From NCBI GenBank assembly GCA_017993235.1, contig JAGONC010000005.1, positions 62,001-126,000 on the forward strand: a stretch of 64,000 nucleotides of DNA. Direction: 5' to 3'. This document shows, piece after piece, positions 29,111 to 39,323 of this stretch. This stretch comes from Lentimicrobiaceae bacterium. GTDB lineage: Bacteria; Bacteroidota; Bacteroidia; Bacteroidales; JAGONC01. The position numbers and the translations under genes were made by a program. The notes under the pieces were generated by a model, which ran no database searches, was not told where the DNA came from, and saw only the letters and a list, made by a program, of their open reading frames with translations. How positions within the stretch are numbered: position 1 is the stretch's first letter; each line of letters opens with the position of its first letter.

Positions 29111-30667
29111 ATGACTCCCCTGAATCATATCCCAGGAACCACCCTGCACAATTTTCTCCTGTGGAAGACCGTGATGATCCTGTCCCTTGCGGTCCTGTGT
29201 TCATCCGTTCTGATGGCTCAGTCACACCGCCATTATACCTACAGCTTCAGTGAAGAATCATCCCTGCTGGGAGGGGCAGTCATCGGCGGAGGCTCCGGGA
29301 CGGCCTCCATCTTCTACAATCCTGCATCCATAAAAGCATCAGGTCAGTCCTCATTCACGCTGAATACGAGCCTGGTCATTGTTGATTGGTGCTCCTGGGA
29401 TAATGCACTTGGAGACGGTTATGATCTGAAACAATCTTCCCTTGCATTCAGACCACGCTTTGTTTCCTACCTGATGAAATCCCATTTTAATGAAAAACTG
29501 ACGTTCCAGTTCGTTACTTTTTCCAAAGAAACCTATAACCGGAGGCTTTCACTGAGCGACCGACAGCAGATCGATATACTGGCGTCAGATCCGGGTAATG
29601 AAGAGTATGTGGCTGATTTTGCCCTGTATAGTGAATTCTCCAATTACTGGGTTGGACTGGGCGGCTCCTATGAACTGAATGAGCATCTTTCCGTTGGTTC
29701 CAGCCTCTTCGGCTTGTTTAAAGGGGTTGATTACTGGAACATTTACAGCCTTGCAGCTTTTGGAGAGGAAGATGATTTATCAGGCCACGGTACGACAGAT
29801 TCCTCCTATCTTGCCACCCTGGATTATAAATACCGGATCAAATTCAATGATTACCGGTTGTTGCTTTCGATGGGGATTCAGTACCGGACAGAACGGATGG
29901 ATTTTGGACTGAAGGTCGAATTTCCCTCTCTGGGTGTCTATGAAGATGGAAAACAATTGTACAGGAGTGAAAAACAGCAGAATATCATGAGTCCCGATGG
30001 TTCGGGATTTTTACCGGATCACCTGATCGAGGATGCCCAGGCCAGGAAACAGGTAGCCGTAAACTATAAGGATCCCCTCTCTCTTGGGACCGGAATTGCT
30101 TATCACACACCGGATGGGCGGAAATCGTATTTTATCAGCCTGGAGTATTTTCACAGGCTGAAACCGTATGTTCTGACCGAGGTTAAAGATCACTCCATCA
30201 TTACAGGAGGTTCTGCCCCTGATGAACCCACCAGCCAGGAATGGCTGGAATGTGTCAACGGTGCAAAAACGGTCGTCAATGTAGCCCTCGGAGCGAAGTG
30301 GAAGGCGACGGAAAACGCCCTGATCCTGGCAGGATTCAGAACCGACTTCAATGATATCAGGAATTTCGATTATGGTGATTACAGCGACAAAAATCAGATG
30401 ATCGCCGAGGTTGTCGATATGTATCACTTCTCCTTCGGAACCAGCCTGACCATCCTTAAGAATGTACTGAACACAGGAATCTCCTATTCGGTTGGACGCA
30501 CCAGAAACCAAAAGCAATTGATAAATCTTTCGGATCCGGTTGAATACAATACGGAAGAACAGGCAGCATTACAGGGTACGCGGACCAGCACGATGAGCAT
30601 GCGGTCTTACCAGATCAATCTTTTCCTGGGATTGACCCTCAACTGGTCTAAATCGAATGATAAATGA
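29111..30667 (+). CDS. Putative outer-membrane beta-barrel protein, FadL-like
   Basis: Encodes 518 residues with a signal peptide ending VLMAQ (~36). The mature N-terminus reads LLGGAVIGGGSGTASIFYNPASI, which resembles the N-terminal hatch and NPA motif of FadL/OMPP1 hydrophobic-substrate channels. The rest alternates aromatic and polar residues as membrane strands, ending in a strand closing with LFLGLTLNWSK. The ligand is unknown. The ATG lies 8 bases after the mutB stop, so it may be co-expressed with the mutase genes. Confidence 0.7.
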   Translation: MTPLNHIPGTTLHNFLLWKTVMILSLAVLCSSVLMAQSHRHYTYSFSEESSLLGGAVIGGGSGTASIFYNPASIKASGQSSFTLNTSLVIVDWCSWDNALGDGYDLKQSSLAFRPRFVSYLMKSHFNEKLTFQFVTFSKETYNRRLSLSDRQQIDILASDPGNEEYVADFALYSEFSNYWVGLGGSYELNEHLSVGSSLFGLFKGVDYWNIYSLAAFGEEDDLSGHGTTDSSYLATLDYKYRIKFNDYRLLLSMGIQYRTERMDFGLKVEFPSLGVYEDGKQLYRSEKQQNIMSPDGSGFLPDHLIEDAQARKQVAVNYKDPLSLGTGIAYHTPDGRKSYFISLEYFHRLKPYVLTEVKDHSIITGGSAPDEPTSQEWLECVNGAKTVVNVALGAKWKATENALILAGFRTDFNDIRNFDYGDYSDKNQMIAEVVDMYHFSFGTSLTILKNVLNTGISYSVGRTRNQKQLINLSDPVEYNTEEQAALQGTRTSTMSMRSYQINLFLGLTLNWSKSNDK

Positions 30668-30686
30668 TCATATCCCCTGTGTTACG

Positions 30687-33600
30687 TTAATATACCACCA
30701 CATTTCTCATTCCCATCCCGGGAATCAGGATTTCGCCACTGATCCTGTCAAATGTGTTTCCATCCAGATCGCTCCTGTATACCAGTGCTCCCAGGAGACC
30801 GGGCTCAACAGCTGCAGGTTGCAGACTGCTGTTGAAAAGAGTCAGGCAGGTTCCCTTGCCGTCAACGGATGGCCGGATGTTCATCAGGTTGACCGATAGA
30901 TGTTCCCATTGCGGAAAAAGCCTTACCGTTCTGGAATCGGGCCGGCAGGGTATGGCAATCAGTGGCTGGCGCTGCTCGATGGCTCTTTGTTCCGGTTGTG
31001 CTGCATCAAATCCGGCATGGGGCAACAGGATATAACGGAATGTAAATTCACCTTCCTGGGAAGCCTTGTAGTTGGTTTCCCAGTAATTATTCATCACGTA
31101 GGAATAAAGCGTCTGTGTGGATTCAAGTTCCCCGATCCACCCGAATGCTGTTGCGTCTGTTGATATTTTCCCGATTTCAATGATCGGAACATCCGGGCTG
31201 ATCAAGGTTACTCCATATGCCTGATTCGATACATCCACCCAGTTTTCCATGGTAATATAGTTCCGGCATGCACCCGGAAGCTGATCCATTTCCGCCCTGC
31301 AAACGGAGAAACCCAGGTCGTACCGTATGATGCCCTGCGGAATGCTGAAGGGAAAAGCCATATGAACACCCTCCGGTTCCAATACATTTTTCTTGTCAAT
31401 CCGGTTGATGATATCGAGCCTGTGCAGACCATGGATCAGCCTGATCTCACTTGAAAGATAATCACATCCGGGGGGTTGTGCAACCACCTGCCATGACAGG
31501 ATTACGGGGCCTGATTCCTTCACTTTCATCTTGACAAGCTCAACCGGCATGGGATGGGCAGGATCTCTTCCGGCTACATAAGAATAGGCATTGATTCCGG
31601 GAACGACAGCATGGTCAACAAGTTCTTTCTTCAGGGATCTATCATAGATACTGCTAAGTGCACCTGTAACCGGATCGATCTGAATGACAAACGATTCATT
31701 CTCCAGCCGCTCCTGAATCGGTTCCTTCAGCTCAGCATGTTCAATGTTTCTTACGTCCAGCTTGTATATCTTTGATCCCATGGGAGGAACATCCACTGCG
31801 AGGAAAACCGTCTCACCCGAAGACAGAACCTGCAGCGGAGCCTCATTACCGTTAATATCCTTCATGTGGGTCCCATTCAGGTGAATATCCGGCGGAAGCG
31901 TAACGAGATCATTTCTTGCCTGGGATGTTGTATTAATCACCATAACGGCTTGTACATCTTCATCCGTTGTTACCCATCCTGAAAGGGCTTCCCGGATCAA
32001 TTTCCCTGACAGGCTATCACCCCTGAGTGCAAAGGAACGTTTGATCTCCCATTGCTGCAGGGTGAATGGTGAATGAGGCTCACTTACCGAATTCCAGGAG
32101 CCCCAGGTATGCTCATCATAGAGCAACACCTTTTTCCAGGCTTCCCTGAGATCAGATCCGGATAACAATGATGGTTTCATCAGTGCCCCAAGTACCTCAG
32201 CCTGTTCCAGCCGGCTTGCATTTTGCCGGTTCATTGCGGTTTCCCTGGCGGAGGAATAGGCACCATCCTCCCAGTAACCGGTCAGGTCGCCAGAATAGGA
32301 TGGTAAATCCCTGCCGTACTTTTCTTCAAAAACACCAAAAGCTTCCGTAACGGTCGAGATCACAAGCTTTGGGGTACTGTAGCGCTGATTCCAGGATTTG
32401 ACCGTCTGGATCAGCGACGGGTCCACCGGGCCATTGTCGGAACCGATATTGTACCTGAGGATGACCATGTCGTAAGGATAGGTCTCCGCAGCAAGTTGAT
32501 TAACGTATTCATGGATTTTCTCCTCTGTCAGAACCCTTTTAAGTTTCTCGTAACCCAATCCTGTATGAAAATAAGAATAACCCCTACCATGTACCCAGCA
32601 AAGTACACTGTCTTCCCCTGATTGCGACACCCACCAGAAAGGTTTGTCGCCCCAGACCTGATTCATATTCCCGACTCTGTGTCCGTTATTATTTCCCAGA
32701 GAGAGATATTTCACACCGCTCTGGGCCAGCACGGGAACAAGCCCCCATGTCCATCCGGGAATATCACTGACCATAGCCGATCTGAGCTCGACACCGCATT
32801 GTCTGGCAATTCTCCTGGCAGGTTCCAATAACTGGATCAACTCCCGGGAAGTGCACAAACCTGTCAGTGTGTTGCCATAGATAGCATTCAGATCAATCCA
32901 CCCGTTGCGGACAGCCTGGTAAAAAAGTTCCTTTTTTTCGGGCGCAGCCTGGTCGAGCCAGGAATCCACCGCCCACATGACTTCCGTATTCCATCGGAAC
33001 CGTTCCCCCACTGGAAAATCCCCGCTCATCCGTCCCAGAGCCATGGCGTCCTCCAGATTTTTCCATTGCATCCGTTCCACCTCGTCCTGTACATGCGTAT
33101 ATCCGATATCGTTATGTGAATGATGCAGGAGGTAGATGGTGACAGGTACCACCGGATCAACTTGAAAGTCCTGATCAGCGAGCACCTCACCGCCGGCAAT
33201 CACCTTTACATGAAATGGAGTGGGAGACTTCACGACAGGGATTTCCTGGTAAAAAACATTATATCCCATTGTGATCCTCTGTTCATGACTTTTCCCGTCC
33301 AGTTCGATCACACCCTGTTGAGAATCATTGTAATTGACGATATCCACCCTTAATAACTGCCTGTCATCGGCCGTTATGGCATTTTCGGCAGCCAGGCTTA
33401 CCTTATTGCGGGCTTCGTACATAAAGACCATGAACCAGGTCCGGCTTCCTGCAGATTCACCCTGTACCCTGATGCGTACTGGACTTCCTTTTGGAAACAA
33501 ATGAGACGGAGTATCCAGGAACAGGTATCCCATAAAATCCCCATACTTATCCACCTGCGTCACATTAAATCGTAACGTTGTCTGGTCTGGGCCCTGCCAT

Positions 33601-33950
33601 GAAAGATTTTTTTGGATCGTGTCCCGGGGCGACTGAATGGTAAAGAACAGGCGATCGTTCAGATAGACATTCCAGCCATGCGGATCGCCCGGATTAACGT
33701 CGATGCCGGCCAGCATCAGGAAGGTGAGCTGTTTCTGACCGGATTGACCAGGGATGGGATCGGTTTCCCATTCTATATAATTCCGGCCGTCTTCCGACCT
33801 GACCAGCAGCGACCGGTCAGCATCGGGCTGGGGCGAATGGTACTGCAGTTGCTCCCCCCTGATGCTTTTCCTGTACCCACTCAGGTAATTCTGACCACTC
33901 AGAAGGCCAGTGAAAATCACCATAATAAAAATCATCAGGTTAATTCTCAT
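30687..33950 (-). CDS. GH38-like alpha-mannosidase
   Basis: Encodes 1087 residues with a signal peptide (1-19). An N-terminal beta-rich region (~30-265) precedes the GH38 catalytic domain. Visible motifs are LLHHSHNDIGYTHVQ (~274-288, metal ligands H and D), TEVMWAVDSWL, and SDIPGWTWGLVPVLAQSG (~393-410), where the Asp matches the nucleophile in family alignments. A long beta-sandwich C-terminus follows. The enzyme would release alpha-linked mannose from glycans, in the periplasm or outside. It leads, by position, a minus-strand set with GH29, an aldo/keto reductase and GH3. Confidence 0.87.
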   Translation of the reverse strand: MRINLMIFIMVIFTGLLSGQNYLSGYRKSIRGEQLQYHSPQPDADRSLLVRSEDGRNYIEWETDPIPGQSGQKQLTFLMLAGIDVNPGDPHGWNVYLNDRLFFTIQSPRDTIQKNLSWQGPDQTTLRFNVTQVDKYGDFMGYLFLDTPSHLFPKGSPVRIRVQGESAGSRTWFMVFMYEARNKVSLAAENAITADDRQLLRVDIVNYNDSQQGVIELDGKSHEQRITMGYNVFYQEIPVVKSPTPFHVKVIAGGEVLADQDFQVDPVVPVTIYLLHHSHNDIGYTHVQDEVERMQWKNLEDAMALGRMSGDFPVGERFRWNTEVMWAVDSWLDQAAPEKKELFYQAVRNGWIDLNAIYGNTLTGLCTSRELIQLLEPARRIARQCGVELRSAMVSDIPGWTWGLVPVLAQSGVKYLSLGNNNGHRVGNMNQVWGDKPFWWVSQSGEDSVLCWVHGRGYSYFHTGLGYEKLKRVLTEEKIHEYVNQLAAETYPYDMVILRYNIGSDNGPVDPSLIQTVKSWNQRYSTPKLVISTVTEAFGVFEEKYGRDLPSYSGDLTGYWEDGAYSSARETAMNRQNASRLEQAEVLGALMKPSLLSGSDLREAWKKVLLYDEHTWGSWNSVSEPHSPFTLQQWEIKRSFALRGDSLSGKLIREALSGWVTTDEDVQAVMVINTTSQARNDLVTLPPDIHLNGTHMKDINGNEAPLQVLSSGETVFLAVDVPPMGSKIYKLDVRNIEHAELKEPIQERLENESFVIQIDPVTGALSSIYDRSLKKELVDHAVVPGINAYSYVAGRDPAHPMPVELVKMKVKESGPVILSWQVVAQPPGCDYLSSEIRLIHGLHRLDIINRIDKKNVLEPEGVHMAFPFSIPQGIIRYDLGFSVCRAEMDQLPGACRNYITMENWVDVSNQAYGVTLISPDVPIIEIGKISTDATAFGWIGELESTQTLYSYVMNNYWETNYKASQEGEFTFRYILLPHAGFDAAQPEQRAIEQRQPLIAIPCRPDSRTVRLFPQWEHLSVNLMNIRPSVDGKGTCLTLFNSSLQPAAVEPGLLGALVYRSDLDGNTFDRISGEILIPGMGMRNVVVY

Positions 33951-33977
33951 CTTAATAAACGAGGATTGTCTGCGTTA

Positions 33978-34040
33978 ATCATGAATGACAATGAATGACT
34001 ATGAATAACTATGAATAACAACGAATAACCATTAATAACC
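33978..34040. repeat. Degenerate AATGACTATGAATAAC simple repeat
   Basis: About 60 bases of ATGAATGAC / ATGAATAAC variants in the gap between the GH29 and GH38 genes, just touching the GH29 3' end. Related to the repeat at 3124-3222. Confidence 0.65.
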
Positions 34041-35507
34041 TTTATCAGCTATCTTCACCACCCAGGCATCGCTGCATGGTGGAACATTTCTTAAACCCTC
34101 AGGGATCTTCACCTCAAACCCGTCACCTTTCCTATTCCATGCAAGTTTCATTTCACATCCGAGCAATGTGGCCTTTGCACCTTCATCCGGGCACAGGCCC
34201 TCCAGTCCGATCACGGCAGGCATCCGGGTTTCATTTTCATCAGCGAGATAGATCAGATATAGCGTCCCATCCTTTTTGGAGGTCAGACAGACCTTCCCCT
34301 CCTTGTAGGGAGCAATGGCCCTGGTACCATAGATGGCTTCGCTGTTTACCCTCATCCATTCGGCAATCTCGTCCAGCAACCGGTAGGCACCTTCATCCCA
34401 GGTTCCGTCCGGACCTGGGGCAACATTCAATAAAAGATTCCCTCCTTTTGCCACGATATCCACCAGCAGGTGAATAGCCTTATGACCGCTCATGTACTTC
34501 GCTTCGGGCACCCATGACCATCCGCCGCCTGAAATGATGCAGGATTCCCAGGGGAATGGGAGGGCTTCCTCAGGCACCTGATTCTCCGGAGTGAGGTAGT
34601 TCTGATTCTTCCCCGGCACTGCCCGGTCCACAACGATCAGCCCGGGTTGCTTCTCCCGGACCTTTTTCACCAGCTCGTCCATCCGGATGTCCTGGTTCAC
34701 AAAGGAGCGTTTCATGAATCCCGATCCTCCCGAAGAAGCATGCCTGGAATAATACCGCGAGATCTCATCCGCCGACCGTTTTGCCACCCAGCCTCCGTCA
34801 AGCCAGAGGATATCCACCGGCCCGTAGTCGCTCATCAGCTCCATGATCTGCCGATGAGTGTAATTGACGAATTGATCCCACTTTTCAGGATATTCCAATG
34901 GATCATAGTTCACATTCCGGTCCAGGGGAGGAAAATAAGGATCCCAGTAAAAAGGGCAGTGCCAGTCGGGTTTCGAGAAGTAGGGCCCGACCCACATTCC
35001 CTTCATTCTGAACGCATTGAATATCTCCTGGGTAATATTTGATCTGGGATTGGAGTGAAAGGGACATTCCGGATCCGTTACCTTATAATCCGTTTGTTTT
35101 GTATCGAACATGCAGAAGCCGTCATGATGTTTGGTGGTAAAGACCACATAGCGCATTCCGGCTTCCGCCGCCGCTTCAGCCCACCGGTCAGGGTCAAAGT
35201 TAACCGGATTGAAGGTTGCCTTCAGGTTTTCGTACTCACGTCTGTATTCTTCATAATTCCCGGGGTGGCTACCCTTCTTCCGTTCGCACCAGCCATAATC
35301 CTCCGGGCAGATGGACCAGGATTCCACAATGCCCCACTGGCTGTAGGATCCCCAATGCATTAAAAGACCGAATTTCAGGTCCTGCCATTGTTCCAGTTTT
35401 TGCAGGACCAGCGGATCAGTTTCAGGGATATAGACCTGCTCCTCTTTCTGGGACCAGGAAATATTATACAATAAACTGATTATCAATAATATATATATTT
35501 TTTTCAT
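34032..35507 (-). CDS. GH29 alpha-L-fucosidase
   Basis: Encodes 491 residues from MKKIYILL, the start that gives a normal signal peptide ending ISWSQ; an upstream in-frame start at 35594 is unlikely. The GH29 barrel has FGLLMHWGSYSQWG (~45-58), FTTKHHDGFCMFDT (~123-136) and the nucleophile Asp in DILWLDGGW (~238-246). GLIVVDRAVPG also fits family sequences. The enzyme removes alpha-linked fucose. A C-terminal beta-sandwich closes the protein. It lies between GH38 and an aldo/keto reductase, so the block likely acts on host or algal heteroglycans. Confidence 0.92.
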   Translation of the reverse strand: MKKIYILLIISLLYNISWSQKEEQVYIPETDPLVLQKLEQWQDLKFGLLMHWGSYSQWGIVESWSICPEDYGWCERKKGSHPGNYEEYRREYENLKATFNPVNFDPDRWAEAAAEAGMRYVVFTTKHHDGFCMFDTKQTDYKVTDPECPFHSNPRSNITQEIFNAFRMKGMWVGPYFSKPDWHCPFYWDPYFPPLDRNVNYDPLEYPEKWDQFVNYTHRQIMELMSDYGPVDILWLDGGWVAKRSADEISRYYSRHASSGGSGFMKRSFVNQDIRMDELVKKVREKQPGLIVVDRAVPGKNQNYLTPENQVPEEALPFPWESCIISGGGWSWVPEAKYMSGHKAIHLLVDIVAKGGNLLLNVAPGPDGTWDEGAYRLLDEIAEWMRVNSEAIYGTRAIAPYKEGKVCLTSKKDGTLYLIYLADENETRMPAVIGLEGLCPDEGAKATLLGCEMKLAWNRKGDGFEVKIPEGLRNVPPCSDAWVVKIADKGY

Positions 35508-35606
35508 AATATTGAATTTTATCCAGGGCAAGACAAAGACTATGAATCTGATGCAAACATCAGGAAAATTATCCTTAATAGGAGGGTGTATCAATTATAC
35601 CTAATC

Positions 35607-36599
35607 TCATTCAAGGACCTTTTCAATATCTGAAAGTTCCTCTTCTGTGAATTCCAGGTTATTTAACGCTCCCAGGTTTACTTTCAGCTGTTCCACAGAG
35701 CTTGCTCCGACCAGTACGGAGGTCAGGGCTTCCTGCCGCAGGATCCAGGCAAGTGCCATTTGTGCAAGGCTCTGGCCGCGGCGGCTGGCAAGGATGTTCA
35801 GTTGCTTCACTTTTTCAATGACTTCCGGTGTGATCTGGCGTGGCCGCAGAAATCCATGGGGTTTTGACGCACGCGATCCTTTCGGTATACCGTTAATGTA
35901 CCGGTCAGTAAGGAGGCCCTGAGCAAGGGGAGAGAAGGCAATGCACCCTACGCCCAGTTTCAGGACACTGGTTAGCAGATCTTTTTCAATCCTACGTTTG
36001 AACATATTGTAAACCGATTGATGGATCAGGCAGGGTGTACCCAGTTTCCTGAGGATATCCACGGCCCGGAGGGTATCGTCATTCGAATAGTTTGAAATAC
36101 CGACGTACAGGGCTTTCCCACTGCGAACAGCATAATCCAGCGCTCCCAGCGTTTCATCCAGCGGTGTGTTGGGATCCGGACGGTGGTGATAAAAAATATC
36201 CACATAGTCGATCCCCATCCGTTTCAGGCTCTGATCCAGGCTCGCCAGAAGGTATTTCCTTGAACCCCACTCACCGTAAGGACCCGGCCACATGTAATAT
36301 CCCGCTTTGGTGGAGATAATCAGCTCGTCGCGGTAAGGATGCAGATCCTGCCTGAGTATCCTGCCAAATGTTTCTTCGGCTGATCCGGGTGGCGGGCCGT
36401 AATTATTGGCCAGATCAAAATGGGTGACACCGTGGTCAAAGGCTTCCAGTAGGATCCTCCGGGAATTGTCATACTCATCCACACCTCCGAAATTATGCCA
36501 CAAGCCGAAAGAAATCGCGGGCAATGATATACCACTTCGCCCACAGCGACGGTACTCCATCCCTGAATACCTTTCTTCGGATGCAATGTATTTTTCCAT
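35607..36599 (-). CDS. Aldo/keto reductase, YghZ-like
   Basis: Encodes 330 residues from MEKYIAS at 36599; this start is favoured because a -7 box covers the earlier ATG region. It is a cytoplasmic NADPH-dependent reductase of the AKR14/YghZ (L-glyceraldehyde 3-phosphate reductase) type. The catalytic tetrad is visible: Asp and Tyr in THFDLANNYG, Lys in IISTKAGY, His in DIFYHHRPD. A C-terminal SVLVGASSVEQLKVNL forms the cofactor-binding segment. Its place among glycosidase genes suggests reduction of a sugar-derived aldehyde, but the substrate cannot be read from sequence. Confidence 0.9.
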   Translation of the reverse strand: MEKYIASEERYSGMEYRRCGRSGISLPAISFGLWHNFGGVDEYDNSRRILLEAFDHGVTHFDLANNYGPPPGSAEETFGRILRQDLHPYRDELIISTKAGYYMWPGPYGEWGSRKYLLASLDQSLKRMGIDYVDIFYHHRPDPNTPLDETLGALDYAVRSGKALYVGISNYSNDDTLRAVDILRKLGTPCLIHQSVYNMFKRRIEKDLLTSVLKLGVGCIAFSPLAQGLLTDRYINGIPKGSRASKPHGFLRPRQITPEVIEKVKQLNILASRRGQSLAQMALAWILRQEALTSVLVGASSVEQLKVNLGALNNLEFTEEELSDIEKVLE

Positions 36600-36618
36600 A
36601 AGATCAAATTTCAAAAAG

Positions 36619-36626
36619 CAAAGTTA
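36619..36626 (-). promoter_or_regulatory. -7 box TAACTTTG before aldo/keto reductase
   Basis: Exact TAnnTTTG match on the minus strand, 19 bases upstream of the chosen start at 36599. Confidence 0.5.
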
Positions 36627-36634
36627 CCTTAAAT

Positions 36635-36694
36635 CAGTCAGCAGTCAGCAGTCAGCAGGCAGCAGTCAGCAGTCAGCAGTCAACAGTCAGCAGC
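36635..36694. repeat. Tandem CAGTCAG/AGCAGTC simple repeat
   Basis: About eight imperfect units of CAGTCAG, filling the gap between the aldo/keto reductase and GH3 genes. A shorter run of the same unit lies at 54732-54757. Confidence 0.8.
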
Positions 36695-36701
36695 TTGCAG
36701 C

Positions 36702-39323
36702 TCATCTCACCTCCACCGGCAACTGCAACCGTATATCCTCCGAACTGGACCCCACCAGGAATGTATAGTTCCCCGGTTCGACACGGTAATCCCCTTCCTG
36801 GGTGTCATAATAACCCAGCTGTTTTATCTGTACAGGAATGGTTACTTTCTTGGTCTCGCGAGCGTTGAGCATCACTTTCTGAAATCCCACCAGGGTCTTC
36901 AGTGGCCTGAAAAATTGACTGTTTTCTTTTGAAGCGTATACCTGGATCACCTCTTCCCCGGCCCTGTCGGATTCATTGCTTACATCAACCGTCAATCTGT
37001 ATGTATCTTCTTGAGAATAAGCCGAAGCCGGAATGGTAGCATTCAGGTAATCGAACTTCGCATAGCTCAGTCCATGACCAAACGGATACAATACATCCCC
37101 TTTAAAATTTTTATAGGTGCGGTTGTTCATGGAATAATCCTCAAAATCAGGTAGGTCTTCAACGGACTTATAAAATGTGACCGGAAGTTTACCTGATGGA
37201 TTATAATTTCCGAACAGCACATCTGCCAGTGCGCTTCCACCCGCCTGGCCGGGATACCATGCTTCAATGATGGCTGGTATATTATCGTTTGCCCAGTTGA
37301 CCGCCAGGGCACTTCCGCCAGTGAGCACCAGCACTGTGGGAACACCTGATCCGTGGACCATTTTGAGCATTTCCTCATCGATCGCTGGGAGGTTAAGATG
37401 AGTACGATCTCCACCTGAAAATCCATCCACCTCCACGCTCATCTCCTCCCCTTCCAGACCTGGGGATATTCCCCCAACAAAGATGCAGGCATCCGCATCC
37501 TTCAGTTCCGTCATCATCTCATCAACTAAACCCTGCACAAATCCCGATTCCCTGACCATCCTCCACTTCAGCCATATACCGGCATAATCAATATCATCGG
37601 CATACTCAAGGCGAATGCTGACAGGTTTGCCTTGTGACAGCGGAAGGGTGACCTTCTTGTAATCCCAGTAATTATCCACCTGCCAGTGATCAATCACCAG
37701 CTGATCATTCAGGTAAAGTCTTCCCCTGTAATCGGATGAGAACCCTATTTCGTAGGTACCGTCAATGGGAGGTATCAGGTATCCTGTCCAACGGACTGAA
37801 AAATGGTCAGCAGGAAGATTACCAAAGGGAGCTTTCAATCTCCAGTGTGGACTGATCAGGGTATCTACCGTGGTAACAACTGCAGTTCCTTCCAGGTCGG
37901 GGTTGCTGAAATATTCAGCTTTCAATCCCTTTACGCCGGGTTGGTCAGGAGGGGTCAGGTATGAGGAGGGTATTTCGTTCGCTGTGACGAGTTCCTGCAA
38001 TGAAATGAATCCCTTACAATAGACAACGCGAATATCTTTTCCTGCCCGGTTCCTGATTCCCTCCAGGAATGTGACCGGATGGGAGGGTGTCCCGTTGTAA
38101 TTGCCCAGCAGGATCTCTTCCTGATCCGCATAGGGTCCAACCACGACAATTTTCCTGATTTGTTCATTCAAAGGCAGGACACCCTCCGTATTTTTCAGCA
38201 GGACCATACTCTGACGTGCGACATCCAGAGCCAGGTCACCATGTTCCGGTCTATCATTATCGCTGAACGGTATCCGGGCATATCCGACCATTTCTTCCGG
38301 ATCGAACATACCCAGGCGTATCCGTGCCAGCATGAGCCTTTGAACCGACTGATCGATGGTCGTTTCGTCAATCAGACCTTCCTCAACGGCTTTTTTCAGT
38401 GAAAGGTATTCATTCCCACAGGTCAGGTCGCAGCCGGCCTTGACAGCCATAGCCGAGGCCTGGAAAGCTGAATCCACGATCCGGTGGCCGGTGTAGATAT
38501 CCCAGATCGCACCGCAGTCCGACACCACGTATCCCTGAAATCCCCAGTCCCTGCGCAGGATATCCTGCAACAGGATTGAACTGGCGCAACAGGCCTGGTC
38601 CTGGGTTCGGTTATAGGCGCACATGACCGACCAGGCCCCTGCCTCCTTCAAGCAGGCTTCAAAGGCCGGCAGATAGGTTTCATACAGATCACGATCGTCA
38701 ACAACAGCATTGTAACGATGGCGTGATGATTCCGGACCGCTGTGAACGGCAAAATGCTTGGGTGTTGCAATGACCTTAAAATAACGTGGATCGTTGCCCT
38801 GCAACCCATTCACAAAAGGAACAGCGATACAGGATGTCAGGTATGGATCCTCTCCGTATGTTTCCTGTCCCCTTCCCCATCGGGGATCGCGGAAGATGTT
38901 GATGTTGGGCGACCAGAAGGTAAGCCCCTGGTAAATGCTGCGTTCGTTGTTTCTCACGTGCTCATGGTGTTTGGCCCTGGCCTCTGTGGAAATGACCTCC
39001 GCCTCCTTCAGGATCAGGTCAGGATTCCAGGTGGCGGCCATGCCGATGGCCTGGGGAAATACGGTGGCGATATCGTCGCGGGCCACCCCGTGCAGGCATT
39101 CGTTCCACCAGTTATAGGCCGGGATGCCCAGCCGCTCGATGGCAAGGGCGTTGTTTTGCATCTGGGCGATCTTCTCTTCCAGCGTCAGCCTGGAAACGAT
39201 ATCCCAGGCGCGTTCATCCGCAGGCAGAGAAGTGTTTAGAAAAGGGTATGCGGATCGTTCCCTGCACCCAAAGGACAGAAGCAGCGCACCCGTCAGCATC
39301 AGAAAAATTGCATTATTCTTCAT
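36702..39323 (-). CDS. GH3 glycosidase with PA14 domain, lipoprotein
   Basis: Encodes 873 residues with a lipoprotein signal (LLSFGC, Cys20). The GH3 N-terminal barrel shows LTLEEKIAQM (~46-55), ARPKH-type ATPKHFAVHSG (~186), and nucleophile Asp in GYVVSDCGAI (~270). A PA14 domain (~455-590: VKGLKAEYFSNPDLEG...GTYEIGFSSDYRGRLYLND) is inserted in the second GH3 domain, followed by VEVDGFSGGDRTHLNLP (acid/base region) and a fibronectin III-like end. Similarity is to beta-xylosidase/beta-glucosidase types; exact sugar unknown. The 3' side is followed by a simple repeat. Confidence 0.92.
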   Translation of the reverse strand: MKNNAIFLMLTGALLLSFGCRERSAYPFLNTSLPADERAWDIVSRLTLEEKIAQMQNNALAIERLGIPAYNWWNECLHGVARDDIATVFPQAIGMAATWNPDLILKEAEVISTEARAKHHEHVRNNERSIYQGLTFWSPNINIFRDPRWGRGQETYGEDPYLTSCIAVPFVNGLQGNDPRYFKVIATPKHFAVHSGPESSRHRYNAVVDDRDLYETYLPAFEACLKEAGAWSVMCAYNRTQDQACCASSILLQDILRRDWGFQGYVVSDCGAIWDIYTGHRIVDSAFQASAMAVKAGCDLTCGNEYLSLKKAVEEGLIDETTIDQSVQRLMLARIRLGMFDPEEMVGYARIPFSDNDRPEHGDLALDVARQSMVLLKNTEGVLPLNEQIRKIVVVGPYADQEEILLGNYNGTPSHPVTFLEGIRNRAGKDIRVVYCKGFISLQELVTANEIPSSYLTPPDQPGVKGLKAEYFSNPDLEGTAVVTTVDTLISPHWRLKAPFGNLPADHFSVRWTGYLIPPIDGTYEIGFSSDYRGRLYLNDQLVIDHWQVDNYWDYKKVTLPLSQGKPVSIRLEYADDIDYAGIWLKWRMVRESGFVQGLVDEMMTELKDADACIFVGGISPGLEGEEMSVEVDGFSGGDRTHLNLPAIDEEMLKMVHGSGVPTVLVLTGGSALAVNWANDNIPAIIEAWYPGQAGGSALADVLFGNYNPSGKLPVTFYKSVEDLPDFEDYSMNNRTYKNFKGDVLYPFGHGLSYAKFDYLNATIPASAYSQEDTYRLTVDVSNESDRAGEEVIQVYASKENSQFFRPLKTLVGFQKVMLNARETKKVTIPVQIKQLGYYDTQEGDYRVEPGNYTFLVGSSSEDIRLQLPVEVR

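Noticed and set aside
36635-36694. Possible CRISPR-like repeats
   Set aside because: Units are 7 bp simple tandem repeats with no spacers.
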